Below, in pieces: positions 11,906-12,504 of a DNA stretch of 12,504 nt. The first letter of the stretch is position 1; each line of letters opens with the position of its first letter. The notes beneath the pieces were generated by a model. The model saw only the letters and a program-made list of their open reading frames with translations, was not told where the DNA came from and ran no database searches. The position numbers and the translations under genes are program-made. Source of the DNA: Fidelibacterota bacterium TMED108 (GTDB lineage: Bacteria; Fidelibacterota; Marinisomatia; Marinisomatales; TCS55). The stretch covers positions 1 through 12,504 of the forward strand of contig NHFJ01000027.1 of assembly GCA_002172545.1 (NCBI GenBank), read 5' to 3'.

Positions 11906-12504
11906 ATGTCAAAAAATAAACATATGATTTTTGGGATTAATGGCAGTATTTCTGTTTTATCATCAAGGAAATATAAAATTTCTGAGATAATAATTCAAAA
12001 CGGAAGTAATGCGGAAAATAATGGAATGATTACAAGGCTCATTGGTCATTACGGTGGATATGTAAAATTCTTAACAAAAACATATTTCAAAGAAAAGTTT
12101 CCACAAGTTAGAACGCAAGGAATTGTTGTAAGATTTGAAGCGAAAATTGAAGAAGATCTACCTTCGCTACAGGAAGAATCTGGAAATAAATGTATCCTTG
12201 CATTAGATCGAATTGAGGATCCTCAAAATCTAGGTCAAATCATCAGAACTGCAGTATGTGCAGGTGTAAATGCTATAATAATTCCAAAGCATGATAGCTG
12301 TAAAATAACAGATACAGTTATCCAGGTAAGTCAAGGTGCGTTTACAGATATTTCAATCTACCAAGTTAGCAATTTGAATAGGTCTTTGGATCAACTAAAA
12401 AAAGACGGCTATTGGATAGTAGCTATGGAAAATAGCTTAGATGCTAAAGATTGGCACAAAATTGATTATAAGGGCAAGATCGTAATTGTCGCGGGTAGCG
12501 AAGG
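11906..12504 (+). CDS. rlmB: 23S rRNA 2'-O-ribose methyltransferase, RlmB/TrmH (SpoU) family, partial
   Basis: An open frame of 199 codons plus two bases runs off the right edge. The N-terminal part (MIFGINGSISVLSS from residue 7, to about 78) matches the L30e-like substrate-binding domain of RlmB, which usually opens I(F/Y)GxxxVxxAL. The SPOUT catalytic domain starts near residue 96. Motif 1 is LDRIEDPQNLGQIIRTAVCAG, with the key Asn108 and Arg114. Motif 2 begins at IVIVAGSE (192-199), and the following Gly and the rest of motif 3 lie outside the window. E. coli RlmB (243 residues) methylates G2251 of 23S rRNA in the peptidyl transferase centre using S-adenosylmethionine. That exact target is inferred here, and other SpoU enzymes (TrmH, TsnR-like) are possible. 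Neither ATG at 11906 nor the in-frame ATG at 11924 has a Shine-Dalgarno, so the start is uncertain by six codons. Confidence 0.85.
   Translation, partial: MSKNKHMIFGINGSISVLSSRKYKISEIIIQNGSNAENNGMITRLIGHYGGYVKFLTKTYFKEKFPQVRTQGIVVRFEAKIEEDLPSLQEESGNKCILALDRIEDPQNLGQIIRTAVCAGVNAIIIPKHDSCKITDTVIQVSQGAFTDISIYQVSNLNRSLDQLKKDGYWIVAMENSLDAKDWHKIDYKGKIVIVAGSE

Overview
The window is an AT-rich, gene-dense stretch of a bacterial genome with no rRNA, tRNA, mobile element or CRISPR array that I can see. Several things suggest a marine or free-living member of the FCB assemblage (Marinimicrobia/SAR406-like or a Bacteroidota/Ignavibacteria relative): strong AT bias, several starts without a Shine-Dalgarno sequence, GTG and TTG starts, and an enormous secreted Ig-like repeat protein. 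This placement is inference from style, not from a marker gene.

Layout from left to right. Positions 2-394 (minus) hold the N-terminal part of a small protein with a basic head and a highly acidic tail built from a 36-bp tandem repeat; it runs off the left edge. Positions 484-8970 (minus) hold one gene of 2828 codons and dominate the window. Its product is a secreted, cysteine-free protein with a signal peptide, an N-terminal region with two YD/Rhs-like units, 24 consecutive Ig-like modules of about 104 residues, and a separate C-terminal beta-rich domain. Positions 9062-11823 (minus) hold four tightly packed genes: a 76-residue unknown protein, two tandem paralogues of the TIGR02206/YwaF (TMEM164-related) membrane family, and a short DUF21-CBS (CNNM/CorC-type) membrane protein. 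The two YwaF-like genes overlap by 4 bases (TTGA), and the next gene follows after 14 bases, so they very probably form one transcript. The giant gene follows 91 bases later and may belong to the same transcript. Positions 11906-12504 (plus) hold the first 199 codons of a divergently transcribed SpoU-family 23S rRNA 2'-O-methyltransferase of RlmB type, cut by the right edge.

All minus-strand products except the two small proteins are envelope proteins: polytopic inner-membrane proteins plus one very long exported protein. The divergent 82-base region at 11824-11905 is the obvious control point. No intergenic gap exceeds about 91 bases, and no strong intrinsic terminator is visible.

The most interesting items are the internal architecture of the giant protein, which shows a two-module super-repeat detectable by hand alignment, and the tandem pair of TMEM164-like proteins that both keep a candidate Cys/His pair in their membrane core.
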